Source of the DNA: Saccharomyces paradoxus
Taxonomy: Eukaryota; Ascomycota; Saccharomycetes; Saccharomycetales; Saccharomycetaceae
Reading direction: 5' to 3'
Length of the DNA stretch: 64,000 nucleotides
Assembly (NCBI RefSeq): GCF_002079055.1
Contig: NC_047494.1
Coordinates: 372,001 to 436,000 of the forward strand
Shown here: one piece after another, positions 37,260-49,200 of the stretch
Numbering within the stretch: the first letter of the stretch is position 1
Layout: every line of letters starts with the position of its first letter
Made by a program: the position numbers and the translations under genes
Notes under the pieces: model-generated
The model's database searches: none
Seen by the model: only the letters and a program-made list of their open reading frames with translations
What the model was told of the DNA's origin: nothing

Positions 37260-38012
37260 ATGGTTACAGTCAGTGTGTTTTCTGAGAGGGCTAGTTTGAC
37301 CCACCAATTAGGGGAATTCATCGTCAAGAAACAAGATGAAGCGCTGCAAAAGAAATCAGACTTTAAAGTTTCCGTTAGCGGTGGTTCTTTGATCGATGCT
37401 CTGTACGAAGGTTTAGTAGCAGACAAGTCATTATCTCCTAGAATTCAATGGCCCAAATGGCAAATCTACTTCTCCGATGAAAGAATTGTGCCATTAACAG
37501 ATGCCGATAGTAATTATGGCACCTTTAAGAAGACCGTTCTGGATAGATTACCCTCTACTAATCAGCCAAACACTTATCCTATGGACGAATCCTTGGTTGG
37601 CAGCGATGACGCTGAATCTAAAAACAAAATTGCTGCAGAGTACGAGCAAATCGTACCACAATCTTTCGATTTGGTACTATTGGGCTGTGGTCCTGACGGA
37701 CACACCTGTTCTTTGTTCCCCGGCGAAAAACATAGGTACTTGCTAAACGAAACAACCAAGAGAGTCGCTTGGTGTCACGATTCTCCCAAACCCCCAAGTG
37801 ACAGAATTACTTTTACTTTACCTGTGCTTAAAGACGCCAAAGCCCTATGTTTCGTGGCAGAGGGCAGCTCCAAACAAGATATAATGCATGAGATTTTTGA
37901 TTTGAAAAATAACCAATTGCCAACTGTATTGGTTAACAAACTATTTGGCGAAAAAACATCTTGGTTTGTTAATGAGGAAGCTTTTGGAAAAGTTCAAACG
38001 AAATCTTTTTAA
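37260..38012 (+). CDS. SOL3: 6-phosphogluconolactonase Sol3
   Basis: The 250-residue enzyme hydrolyses 6-phosphogluconolactone in the oxidative pentose phosphate pathway. Family motifs are visible: the Gly-rich VSGGSLIDAL near residue 40, YFSDERIVP near 76, and LLGCGPDGHTCSLFPG near 145. Sol3 and Sol4 are the catalytic members, while Sol1 and Sol2 are tRNA-export paralogues. Compared with my memory of S. cerevisiae Sol3 (249 residues) there are about 20 substitutions, which is useful evidence that the organism is a sibling species. The gene is 287 bp downstream of MPC2 and converges with DNA2. Confidence 0.95.
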   Translation: MVTVSVFSERASLTHQLGEFIVKKQDEALQKKSDFKVSVSGGSLIDALYEGLVADKSLSPRIQWPKWQIYFSDERIVPLTDADSNYGTFKKTVLDRLPSTNQPNTYPMDESLVGSDDAESKNKIAAEYEQIVPQSFDLVLLGCGPDGHTCSLFPGEKHRYLLNETTKRVAWCHDSPKPPSDRITFTLPVLKDAKALCFVAEGSSKQDIMHEIFDLKNNQLPTVLVNKLFGEKTSWFVNEEAFGKVQTKSF

Positions 38013-38144
38013 AAAAAACACCCATGCGAGAGAGTGCAAAACCTAACGTTGATATTATGTGTTATATACCAATTTCATAAAGCTAATATACATATTTTAT
38101 GCTGTGATGGTTTTTTCTCTTGTGAGAAAGCTGTTCCTGCCTTA

Positions 38145-41100
38145 TCAACTTTCATACTCTTGTAGAACTTCCTTTATGATAGGTTTATCGCTTACGAACT
38201 TAGATTTGGATGTGATGGGTTTGGCACCTGTTCTTTTTTCAAAACCTTTGCGCGCTTCATCGGTAGCGGTTGATCTGTCAGGAAATTTGTATTTGTATAG
38301 CGCATCCTTGCACATTGTATAGACCCAATTACGCTCTTCTAACAAATTTACAAATGATTTTATCTCAGGAACAGAACCAATTGTACTTTTTGAACCTATA
38401 ATGATCAGCTTAGATTTGGCCCTAGTCATGGCAACATTGACTCTTCTTAGCTCCCTCAGTAACGCTCCCCCGTTTAATTGAGAGTTTCTTCTAACCATGG
38501 AAATAATAATGCACTTCTTGTCACGACCTTGAAACTGATCAGCAGTCAAGATCTCAAGCCCTTCATATACATCTTTACTGAATTTCTTCTTCAGTAATCT
38601 TAACTGCGCTCTATATAACGTCATTACACCAATATCTTCACACGGTACGCCGCTCAAAATCATCCCTTCCACACATTGTAGGGTCAATTCTGCCTCCCCA
38701 TGATTCGTAATATTGTCCTTTTCGCTTTGTTCCATAATATCGGGGCAGTTATCATAATCTAAAAATATGACTTTTCTCGTCGGCTCTAAGATATCCTCAA
38801 GCCACTGCTTGGAATTAACCGACTTATCCCTAAATTGTGACAAGGCCTCAGGCATCGGTAATTTTAAAGATTGAACAAAAACTTCGTTATTCCCGCATTT
38901 TAATTTATTATCATATATTAGGAAGTTAGACAACGTTACAATATCGCCACACATACGGTACTGAAAAGTCAGTTCTACAACACTTTCCGGATGCATTTCA
39001 CAGAACGTTTTGAACAATGATTCCTCTAATCCTCCCAATCGAGCTGCACCGTTTTTGACTAATGGCGGTAGTTGATAATGATCTCCTACCATAATAAACC
39101 TATATCCATATCGCAGGGGCCCCAAAGCGACCGGCATTGAAATTTGACTTGCTTCATCCAAAATCACATAGTCAAAATCCTTTTCATTTAATGCAAATAA
39201 TATATCGTTAATTCCTAAGCAGGTCGTAGCAATAACAGAGGAGCTGTTTATTTTAATCAAATAATCGCTGTAATTTTTGACTGACGCATAATTCGGCACA
39301 TATTTCTGCGCATCAGGATGAACCTTATGTTTCATGCCCAATCTCATTATGCTAATTCTGGTATTCTTCAATTTGATTAAAATATTATCCACTGCAGAAT
39401 GTGTATATGATGTCAAAAGCACCCTTTTCCCCTTGGAAACAAGAATTTTAATAATTTCTGCTATAACAGTAGTCTTACCAGTCCCCGGCATTCCCAATAT
39501 CAATGCATAATCTTCGGCCCTCATTACTTTGTCTATCGCCTCTTTTTGATCCAGATTCAATTTTATATCCTCTGGAAGCTTGTATGGAATTACGGGGTCA
39601 TCGCTTACACCTCTAAACTTTGGTGCTCTATTGTCAACTAAAAGGGATCGTAGTATTTCATTACCTCCATCGGATCTCTTTGTTTTCCGACATAATTTGC
39701 TTTTTTCGTCGATAACATCCACGCCAGGTGAAACAGCTGGTAGGAACAAACTCAAGAGATTGAATCGCGCCAAAGACAAACTCTGTTGGATATCATTTTT
39801 GTCGATCCTATATGTCACTGAATTTTGAGTAGCTATGAGATTGGATTGGTCTAGCTCAGAGTCAACTACACTTTGGATGGTTGTAACTCCTCTTTCCTTA
39901 TCTAGAAGCCGGTTGTTCAATAACTTTCGTTTTACGGAGATACCAATCTTGTCCAAATTTATAAATTGCACGCGACCTTGGCATAAGCAAAAATGGCCTT
40001 CCTCATCGCTGATAATCACAAAGTCATTGGCGGCAATTTGAGATGATAACATCGACTGTGAGTTGCTATCATTTTTACGTCTTGAGAAGCAATATACATA
40101 TGTCCCTTCATTTTTCTCATGTTCAACCACCTCTGACACAACCAAATTAGAAAGGCACCTTCCACTTCTGGATTCTCTCGTAGAACCATCCAATAAGAAG
40201 AGTTCTTTATTGACGCATGTTACACTTGACTCCTCCTTTGTTATTAGGTCATTATATTTTGTAAAAAATTCTTTGTAGGTTGCGAGATTTTGCGACAAAT
40301 GTTGCGTTAAAATGTCAAACTCACCTTCTATCAGGCCACTTTCCTCTGATGTTCCGTCCTCTAGCAATTTGTTCAACACCATGCATGAATCTTTCATGAA
40401 ACATGAATCACAAGATGAATCACGCAGTAATGGTGGTAATTCAAATTTTGATTGAGCCTGTCCAGAAACCTCTTGGAGCTGATGCTTAAAACTCATACTC
40501 ATTCTATTTCGGGACATGAGAATATGTTTAATGGAATGCAGAACAGATGGAAACTTTGTCATATTGTCATCCCTTGTAAAATAAAGAAGGAAAAAATCTA
40601 TCGGTATCTCGTAACGATCATTCAGTAGAAGAGTATAAATTAGGCCTTGAACCTCGTATGAAACACTTCTGGATTTCCCAGTCTTCACTTCTAAAGGAAC
40701 GATGTGCTTTTTATTGTTTTCAACATTAGCTTCAACAGTTGCATCTAGGAACCCTTTAAGACCATAAATTGGAGACCAAATGTTTTCTTCAATATCAATC
40801 ACATTGGATATTGAAATTGGCTGTGTTCTTCTAGTTCCTGAGATGGATGTGTAGCAACCATAGTTGCTTTTCGAAACGAATTTGTTGACAAAATACAAAA
40901 TATTTTCAGCATGCTCTTTCATAATTAATTCTTTAACATACTGGATTTCTTCATTGCAAATGATGATTGAGAATGAATAAGTTTCTAACAAAAAATCCAG
41001 CTTTTGCACAATGGTTTCCATAGAAATTTTACTGTGTGAGAGCTTGTACTTGATTGAATCTTGTAATAACTCATGTACGATATTGCCTAAAGTCATGACC

Positions 41101-42713
41101 AGACTTGGTTCTCCGCGGGGGTCTTGAAATTGCATTTGCAGAATTGCACGTCTCAAACAACCTACTGAGCTTCCGACTGATGTTGCTGAAAATAATACAT
41201 CAGGGTTTAACACCAGCAGGTTGTCGTTGGCCAGTTGAGTTTTGGGGTTTTTGTCATCAGAAAGAAGGCGTTTGTTTTCAATATTCTTCCCTTCTATAAT
41301 ATGTATTACATCTCCAACTTCAAATTCCAAATATACCCAAGGATGTCGGACGACAACAGAGCTTTGTTCGCCTTTGCCATCTATACACTCTAGTATTTTT
41401 TGCGTTCCAATTTTTGGCAGTTCAACGTTACGTAAACTTACTATTACTAATCGTACTACGCCGTCTCTTGGGGCACCAAACTTGGCTCTGAGGGCATATG
41501 TGGACAAAGCGGGATCAGTAGCAACTTTCAAGTCGTTAGAGACCATTTTCTCTACTTTGTCAATTTCTTTTTCAATAGCATTGGATCCAGCTTGTGTTTG
41601 AGTTTCGTTTAGTAGTTCAATTAGTGAATCGTCTGAAAATTCGTCTGAAGGATTTTCTTCTTTTTCTTCATTTTCTTCGGTTCTTTGGTATATTCTGTCT
41701 TCTTGATTTTTATCGAATGCATTTTCTGTTTTGACTTGATTATCTACATTTTTATTATCATTACTTTCTTTGCTCATTTCTATCTTTTCATCTTCTTTGC
41801 AGGATTCCTGAGCTCTTTTCCTCTGATTAACGTTGCTTTCAGTTGTCATTTGAACCTCATCCTTGCGTTTTTCAACATATTTTTGAGTTAAAATATCTAT
41901 CAATGAGTCATCTCCATCGTTACTATCGCCTGTGGTATTTATATTATCTGCTGCTTCTACAACAACCTCTGGTTGTTGTTCAACATTGGGTGCCTTGATG
42001 GGTGAAGATGGCAAATCGCTGAATTTCGTCATTGTGGGTTTTATGGTTAAATCGCCCTCTATATCATCAAGAATATCATCTATATTACGGAGAGACCCCC
42101 TGGGAGATATGTCTGCTAGTTTAGGACGAACTTGCCCATCTTCATTTTCTTGGACGAATTGATTTGTGTCAGCATTGGGTACGTGGATATTTGTAAAACT
42201 GAGAACAGTTTTCAACCGATTGGGGACTATAGGCGTAGAAGATGGATTCTGGACATCTCCGTAGTCATCCGAATATTCGGCAGCACTTGTTGTTTTGTCA
42301 GACATATCTCGCTGTAGAGGCGAATATTTCCAGATTACTTCTTCCACGGGACCGTCTTCTTCATGAGCGAAATCATGATGTCTGCTCAAATTCGACACTT
42401 CACGCTTCAGTTTAACCTGCGAATTGGACAATGGTTTTGCGCTCTTGCTAACTGTTTTGTTTATTTCTTTAGTTCTTGATGTATTTCGTACCTGTGAAAC
42501 CGATATTGACTTTAAAACACCTGCATTCGATATCTTGCTATTCTTCCCATTTAAGTTATTTATAGGGGCGAAAGCATATTTTTTTTTCCTCTTGGCTTGC
42601 TTGGACAATGTCATTTTTGAATCATTATGGTTTAGTTCTTTTTCCTCTGTTTTCTTTACAGGTGAAACGGATATACTTGCTGACCTCTTGTTCTTCTGTG
42701 GCGTTCCGGACAT
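38145..42713 (-). CDS. DNA2: Nuclease-helicase Dna2
   Basis: The 1522-residue enzyme processes long Okazaki flaps, resects double-strand breaks with Sgs1 and acts in fork recovery and checkpoint signalling. The N-terminal 450 residues are disordered. The RecB-type nuclease domain has the active-site motif LEVKTGK with Glu675 and Lys677, and a 4Fe-4S cluster formed by Cys residues around 519 and CDSCFMKDSC. The SF1B helicase has Walker A GMPGTGKTT with Lys1080, DEAS, and later motifs such as TADQFQGRDKK and RRVNVAMTRA. Numbering of these catalytic residues equals S. cerevisiae. The start is the ATG at 42711-42713; a TTG extension to 42752 is rejected. Confidence 0.98.
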   Translation of the reverse strand: MSGTPQKNKRSASISVSPVKKTEEKELNHNDSKMTLSKQAKRKKKYAFAPINNLNGKNSKISNAGVLKSISVSQVRNTSRTKEINKTVSKSAKPLSNSQVKLKREVSNLSRHHDFAHEEDGPVEEVIWKYSPLQRDMSDKTTSAAEYSDDYGDVQNPSSTPIVPNRLKTVLSFTNIHVPNADTNQFVQENEDGQVRPKLADISPRGSLRNIDDILDDIEGDLTIKPTMTKFSDLPSSPIKAPNVEQQPEVVVEAADNINTTGDSNDGDDSLIDILTQKYVEKRKDEVQMTTESNVNQRKRAQESCKEDEKIEMSKESNDNKNVDNQVKTENAFDKNQEDRIYQRTEENEEKEENPSDEFSDDSLIELLNETQTQAGSNAIEKEIDKVEKMVSNDLKVATDPALSTYALRAKFGAPRDGVVRLVIVSLRNVELPKIGTQKILECIDGKGEQSSVVVRHPWVYLEFEVGDVIHIIEGKNIENKRLLSDDKNPKTQLANDNLLVLNPDVLFSATSVGSSVGCLRRAILQMQFQDPRGEPSLVMTLGNIVHELLQDSIKYKLSHSKISMETIVQKLDFLLETYSFSIIICNEEIQYVKELIMKEHAENILYFVNKFVSKSNYGCYTSISGTRRTQPISISNVIDIEENIWSPIYGLKGFLDATVEANVENNKKHIVPLEVKTGKSRSVSYEVQGLIYTLLLNDRYEIPIDFFLLYFTRDDNMTKFPSVLHSIKHILMSRNRMSMSFKHQLQEVSGQAQSKFELPPLLRDSSCDSCFMKDSCMVLNKLLEDGTSEESGLIEGEFDILTQHLSQNLATYKEFFTKYNDLITKEESSVTCVNKELFLLDGSTRESRSGRCLSNLVVSEVVEHEKNEGTYVYCFSRRKNDSNSQSMLSSQIAANDFVIISDEEGHFCLCQGRVQFINLDKIGISVKRKLLNNRLLDKERGVTTIQSVVDSELDQSNLIATQNSVTYRIDKNDIQQSLSLARFNLLSLFLPAVSPGVDVIDEKSKLCRKTKRSDGGNEILRSLLVDNRAPKFRGVSDDPVIPYKLPEDIKLNLDQKEAIDKVMRAEDYALILGMPGTGKTTVIAEIIKILVSKGKRVLLTSYTHSAVDNILIKLKNTRISIMRLGMKHKVHPDAQKYVPNYASVKNYSDYLIKINSSSVIATTCLGINDILFALNEKDFDYVILDEASQISMPVALGPLRYGYRFIMVGDHYQLPPLVKNGAARLGGLEESLFKTFCEMHPESVVELTFQYRMCGDIVTLSNFLIYDNKLKCGNNEVFVQSLKLPMPEALSQFRDKSVNSKQWLEDILEPTRKVIFLDYDNCPDIMEQSEKDNITNHGEAELTLQCVEGMILSGVPCEDIGVMTLYRAQLRLLKKKFSKDVYEGLEILTADQFQGRDKKCIIISMVRRNSQLNGGALLRELRRVNVAMTRAKSKLIIIGSKSTIGSVPEIKSFVNLLEERNWVYTMCKDALYKYKFPDRSTATDEARKGFEKRTGAKPITSKSKFVSDKPIIKEVLQEYES

Positions 42714-43231
42714 CCTCACGATGTCTTGAATTGTCAGTGTTGGCTTGCACAAAATGAGTGCTCGCTTGAGTATTTTTCCTCACTGTTTTGTTTCCAGAGT
42801 CGTGTAGACGGTTGCAAATTTATCTTCGAAGATGTAGTATAAGCTCTACCATAAATAGTGTAGGATCAGTTAAATATATGTAAGTTCCTTCTGCCGCACG
42901 GAATTGCTTAATTGCGCGAAATGAAAACAAAGTATCCAATTTCTTTCTATATGGAAGGGATAATGAAATGGGAATGGCGCATGGACCATCAACTAACGAT
43001 ATCTACTATCTTATTTTGTAAGTCTTTTGGAATAGAATCACGATCAAAGGCTAATTTTCACATATTTGTCAATTTGCGTAGTTCAGTAACCGTAGTTCTG
43101 AAGTAGCTCTAGAGTCATCATATATCAGGTGGTAGATAGCTTAGGAAAAATGCATTGAATATTATACCTACAAATTTGTACTTACATGTATATCTAGAAA
43201 GCAATTGGTCCTAGTCTATTAGGGAATAGAG
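42714..43231. other. DNA2-PRP8 intergenic region
   Basis: This 518-bp gap holds the DNA2 promoter and the PRP8 3' end. It contains CGCGAAA at 42915-42921, an SBF/MBF-like core about 205 bp upstream of DNA2. A 64-codon + strand frame at 42912-43106 begins at a non-ATG codon and is rejected. Confidence 0.45.
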
Positions 43232-46200
43232 TTAGCTGAACACGTCTACTTGTTCGGCCTCCAACTCTTCATCCCCTGCTAGTTCGTTAAACTGTAAAAA
43301 GTGCACAGGACGATGCATCTCACTATAGAATTCCAAAGGAATACCGTACTTGAAATTGTAATCACCCTCGTGATTAAATGCTGTACCCATAAATGTGTAG
43401 TTCCAAATGTTTCCGGTTGGAATTATGAAATTACCTGTGATACGGTCAGAGAGTAGTAGTTGGGCACGCGTGCTGAAGGTAGGTTCGAACCCTTCCGATA
43501 TCACATTGGTTATGTCTTTATTCTCTTCTCCCCATTGGTAACCTTCGTCGGTCAGATTATAAGCGCTTAATGATACGGATCCTGGGGTGGAAAAAATGGA
43601 AATATCAATGCAGTCTCTTTTCTTGTCTGCGAAAAGTTTGGAATGAGTTGTTACCTCAGATGCGGCCATGAACTTAAGTTCTTCAGTCTGAGTGTGAATC
43701 CAACCCAGTAGTTCAAGTCCTTCAGTATCCGGAAGGCCTCCGATGTCAGGGATGTTACTCATTTGAACGAATCCTACATGACCCAACTGAGGTACCAGCG
43801 CAACAGTTTTGACTTCCTTCACCTTTGGATGTTCTTTAGCTGACTTACCATAAATAAAGGCCGCCACTTGAATTTTCACATCAGATATTTGAATAAACTT
43901 CTTTAATAAATTCTTTGGAAGGACGAAAACATTTTGTTCCTCCACGAAGTCATCAGCTGAGATGTAAATGTTTTTCAACCTCAAATGTAATAGTGTATCA
44001 GCAATTGCAGATTTTCTCCATTCATTCTTTGAACTAAATGTTTGACTTTCGTAATCAGCAGAAGCTACTACAACTATCTCCTCACCTTGCGCATTGATAG
44101 TTTTAGTCTTCATAACAGTTGATGCACCAGTAGTTTCTTCGTCGTTCTGCTTTTCAGCCCTAGCAGCCTCTAATTCAGCCATTTTTTGTCTTTTGACAGA
44201 TGGTGCCTTAATATTTTGGCCCAATATAATATCTTTGATTTCGGTCTGAGTTAAGGCGGATATATTGACATTGTATTTTCTGCCGTATTCTGTCAAAATC
44301 AAATCTCTCATTTGAGATTCAATATTGATCCATTGTTCGTCAGTGAATGACGGCCATAAATGGTACGATTTGATAGTGATCGTCGGGTCACTGAGTAGAA
44401 TCATTTTGGCACTTTCTTCATTTGTCTTCAAAGCTCTTAAAAGCAGTGTTAGTCTAGAAAATGCCGTGTAAGATGAAATGCGGTCTAACCAATCATCATA
44501 AATGTTGAAAAGAACCATTTGAGGTTCAGTCGCTTTCATTACAACGTCGGAAAGTTTATCTATTGACATTGCAGCTGAAAATGGTAGTCTCAGCTCCGTC
44601 GGCCTAATTGCTATGTTGGGAAAGTCAAGCATATGAACTTCTAAAGGATCAAGCATTGCCTTTCTTGTAACGATGATTTGCTTTGGTTGTTCTTCTTTGG
44701 GCAAAGATCTCACAAGAGCACTAACTTCTTCAGCTGTTTTCCATTTGGCCAACTGACTTAAGCGTTTTTGACCGGCCCATACGGAGGTATGGATAATTTT
44801 CAAAAACAGATGCCCGGTCTTGGGATTTAAAGTGAAGATACAACCATTAATTGCTTTTGTAGCAACGTTCCCTTCAAAAGTCTTGTGAACAGTAACTCTA
44901 TAGACATTAGTGTCATCAACGAACAGTTTAATATCGTTATTGAATAATTCGGCATAGTTTGAGGAGTTTAGGAACGGTTCCTGTACACTAGACTGATATA
45001 TTTGAAGACCTTTTCTTATACGTTCGCGAAGGACATATAATGCTGGGTTAGCTTTCATGATTGTTCTCATACTATTTTGTAGCAAAGGCTTTAATCCGCT
45101 GAACCAATTACCATAGGCATCATACATGTTATAGGCCAAATCGATACCAATCATGATACCCGTTGGCGAGGGATACATGCTTACATTGTCTGTCGTATAA
45201 TCAAGGAATTTTGCTCTTACATAACGAGATATATCATGGGAATCATAATCACCATATCTCAATTGTACATCAAACCACATCTTGTTGGTAATTAAACCTT
45301 TAAACGAGTCTTTCGTTTCATGTAATAAAGAAGGTTTTGAAACTTCCCATTCATAAACACTTTCCATGGTGACATCAGCGGCAGATGAATTCATTTTGTA
45401 CGATTTACGAGGATGAACTGTCTCTTTTGTTACAGATTCAATTTTCAAAGCGTCTAGCTCTCCATCAAGGATCTGACAGATATCAAAAACTATACTTTCG
45501 TGTATTTTTTGCCACAAATGAGCACGAAATATTTGAATTAAAGATATTTTTAATGTGGGAATTTTACCATGGAGGAAGATACCGGTCAGGTCTAGTTGCA
45601 CTAAGAAACCGACATAAACATTTGCTCTGTTAATAGTTGGTGACCACCATAAGGTAAATCTACGATTTGGAATTTGACTTAAACCAGTTCTCTGAGCATG
45701 CGTTAGCTTTTTAAATTGCATGGAATCCTCAAATCCGGACGCTTTTTCCCAAAACAAACCCTCCCACGAATTAAAACCAGTCCCCTTAAATAGTGTGTGT
45801 TCCAAGATGGTTTCAATACCGCCGAGGGCTTGAATGACGTCAGTTCTATAAGCATTCAAGTTCCATAATTTACCATCATGGTGAGAATTCGTCCACCAAA
45901 ATGGACTGTTCCTTTCTAAAGAATATTGTTTAAATTCTCTACGGATTCTGTGACCTCTGTCATACGCCAGAGTGTGTCGATCTCTTTGAAATAAAGTGCT
46001 AATACGGGGTATACCACGATCCCACGATCCTTCGAGCTCTTCAAAAGCTAATCTCCTATTCTGCTGAATAGCTTCCTGTCTTTTCGTCGCATACTCGGCC
46101 CATACCCTTTGAGAGTCTAAAAATTCATTTTCCCAAGTAGTGATGTAACGGAAAATAGTTGGGATCAATTTTTCGTCCTCGTGTGTCATACCAGCACGAA

Positions 46201-49200
46201 AATGCGTAATTCCAGTGTCAGTCTGTTTTGACCAACTTAAATCAGATGCAGGAATCAAGATATGAGAAGCACTGATCATACCTAGACCACCAAGTTCTTT
46301 TGGTGTATAAAAGACAGCAGGTGGAAATCTTGTCGGCATTTTCGAATTTAGACCTAGTTTGACACGATTTTGAATTTTTGTTTCTCCTTTCACCAGGATA
46401 TCTAATAATGGCTCCGTAGCGACGATAGCTTCTCTAAAGTATGTGAAAAGGGATATCAGTGAAGTGTTCCATTTTGCGGCAACTTTAGTAAAAGTTGTTG
46501 AACCAGATGCCATCAATATACCTCTTATCCTGCTGTCAAATTTATCGATTTCCTCTTGAGATACCTTCAAGTACGCTTTTGCAGTTCTTTGCTTCGTTCT
46601 TTCGTCGACTAAATCCCAAACACCTTCATCATTAGATACCACCTCTTCCATTCTTTGCCTTGGTAATATCCTGACCTCAAATCCACACATAGAGAAAAGT
46701 AAGTTCGGATTATTTTTGCTGTACACTGAAACAAATGCATTTTCCCACTTGATGGACGTTAACGAAGTCGGGACCCTACCTTGAACTTCCCAAAACACTG
46801 CTCGCCCTAGGTTAACGTCCTGACGTATTAGCCTCATACGCGAATCTTTGGGCCAACATTTTCTATTATTATATCCGATGCTGTTTTCAAAGTTTGGATC
46901 TGGATTTTCCGCCAAGTATTCATCAGTCAATTCCTCACTCTCATCTTCTTCAAAGTGAAAAAGCATATATATACGATCTAAATATCTGGTGTAAAGTCTG
47001 ATTGGATGTGCCTTTTCTATCTCTTTGCTTTTGAATTGCATAAATTCATTTGGATTATTAGCTGGGCCAGCCAAATTAGCAGCCCTTTCCTGGCCCAATA
47101 GTAAAAGATCTATAACTAGTCCGTAATATTGGAATATGAATGAGGCGAACTTCAACCCACGTATTAAACCATATTTGTTGACGTGGCTCATATCTTTAAA
47201 ATTGATAACAACATTATTTTTTGCGGTAATATAGTCAGCAATATTAGGATCTACAATTAGGCGAAGTAATCTATTAAGTAAGGTAAAGTCAATTTTTTCG
47301 GCCATTTCACCTAAAGTAGTCTCCAGTAACACTGTAGATTGACCTCTGGATACATCCCAAATTTCAGATAAGTTGTTTATACCCTGAGTCCACTTGTATA
47401 CTAGAAGAGGTGGTATCTCTGAATCACTTGGTTTTATCCAGTTTGGGAAAAGCTTTCTTTGGTCGGCTTCATACCACAAATACTGATCAAGGTAGGCATC
47501 GGTAATCTTTTCCAAGGGATCAACTGAATAAACCGGGGAAATGTTTTGATAGTTTTCCATCATGGTTATATCAACAGGCTTGAAAACGCGCTGGGTCAAC
47601 AAGTACTTTTTGATTCTATTCAGAGTATCGTGAGGATTATCATAAGCCTCTTCTATCAACGCAAGTTCTTCTCTTTCCGATGCGTTTAAACGTACTTTTG
47701 ATGCGTATACATCTTTTAAATCTTCTAGTGCAAGAACCAAAATCTTAGTGTCATTTTTGTAAGTTAAAGGTGGAAATGGTATTGGAGAAAAGCTCCTTGA
47801 TTCAAGCCAATCAACCATAACAGAAAATATAGTTGTAGCTTCTTCGGGGGTAATTTCAGGACCGTTTTTTTGTATTTGCTTTTGACGTTCCTGCTCATTT
47901 TTGATCCAAAGTCTCGTCAAGCGCCCTAGATTTTTTTTAACCATAGTCTTTTCGACGTGAGCACCACGCTTTATGCGTTCTCGATTGTAATGAGCTGCAG
48001 ATACCCAGGCATCAGCTTTGGCTTTTATGTACCGCTCAATTATTTTTTTGATTGGAGCTGGCATACCAGGAACATCCCATGGAATATTGGCCTTCCAACA
48101 CCTCCAAGCTTCACTTAAATGTTGTAGTATAGTCCTTGCCTTTTTCTGTCGAATGCTCTCGGGCATCATTTCTAGAATGTCATCCATGACCGAGTTTCGT
48201 AATTCAAGATCGTAGTACGCGTCAAGTCTTTGTTTAGTCGTAGTTTTGACAATTTCATTAGAACGACCTTCAAATTGACGAGTGATAAGGTTTCCAATAT
48301 ATCTTTCAAGTAATGGTATAGTGCCTCTCAAGAAGCTTAGCCATACTCTCCACGCAGGCTGCCAAAACCCACAACCAGGCCCTTTTCCTAAATTTTTATT
48401 AAACTTGTAATATATGACGTGTTTCAGATCTTTACATGCGCGGATTTGATGCATTACTTTATATTTATAACGATAAATGCCAGTCAACTGTCCTAAGTGG
48501 TTGAAAATATAATGTATACCATCTGCTAATTGGAAAGCGTCCACATTTCCTAATCTAAACTGAACATGTGTATCTACAATCAGTTTCATCATTTTCAGCA
48601 ATTCACGCATCAAGTGAAATGAGTTGCCAAGTCTTGATTTTTTACGCTCTTTTGTCGTTAAGGTTTTAGTTGGCTTTAAATTGAAATTATAGTCGAGATG
48701 TAAATAAGTTAGGCCCTTTCTGTGGATTAATAGATTTAGCATATTGTGTCCTTGTCGACATAACTGGAGTCCAGCCTCTACCCAATCAATCGTAGTTTGT
48801 TGAAAATATTTAGTATTTTTTAAACTTTTCAATAACTTGGTTTTGTTATGGTTTGTGGGCAAGGTGGGGTGTAATTCATTAAGCACGTAGTTCTTCAGTA
48901 GCTTTTGGTAAGATACTTTAACTTTAACAGGATACTCCTCGTCGGGATGCTGCAAAAACCATTTTTTAGCCAATGAAACGTCTTGTGCCCTCACCATTTT
49001 ACCTTTCGTTCTATTAAATGGAAAAGGTGAATGGTATAATGTCATTGCATCTTTAGTACTTGGTAAAACAAGTTCTTCTTCTTCGGCCAATATGGGTGCA
49101 AAATCTTCAGGCAAGGTGAAATCTCCGTTTTCCTCTGTATCTAATGCGTTGGTGAATGAAGTGTTATCAATAAAGTGAGGTATTGGGTTTAGGGATGAAT

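Noticed and set aside
42714-42752. N-terminal extension of DNA2 to a TTG
   Set aside because: No ATG; the ATG at 42711-42713 restores the known start and catalytic numbering.
43482-43492. B-box-like GGTTCGAACCC in PRP8
   Set aside because: It lies in conserved codons (EGFEPT on the minus strand) and has no A box at a suitable distance that I could find, so it is probably chance.
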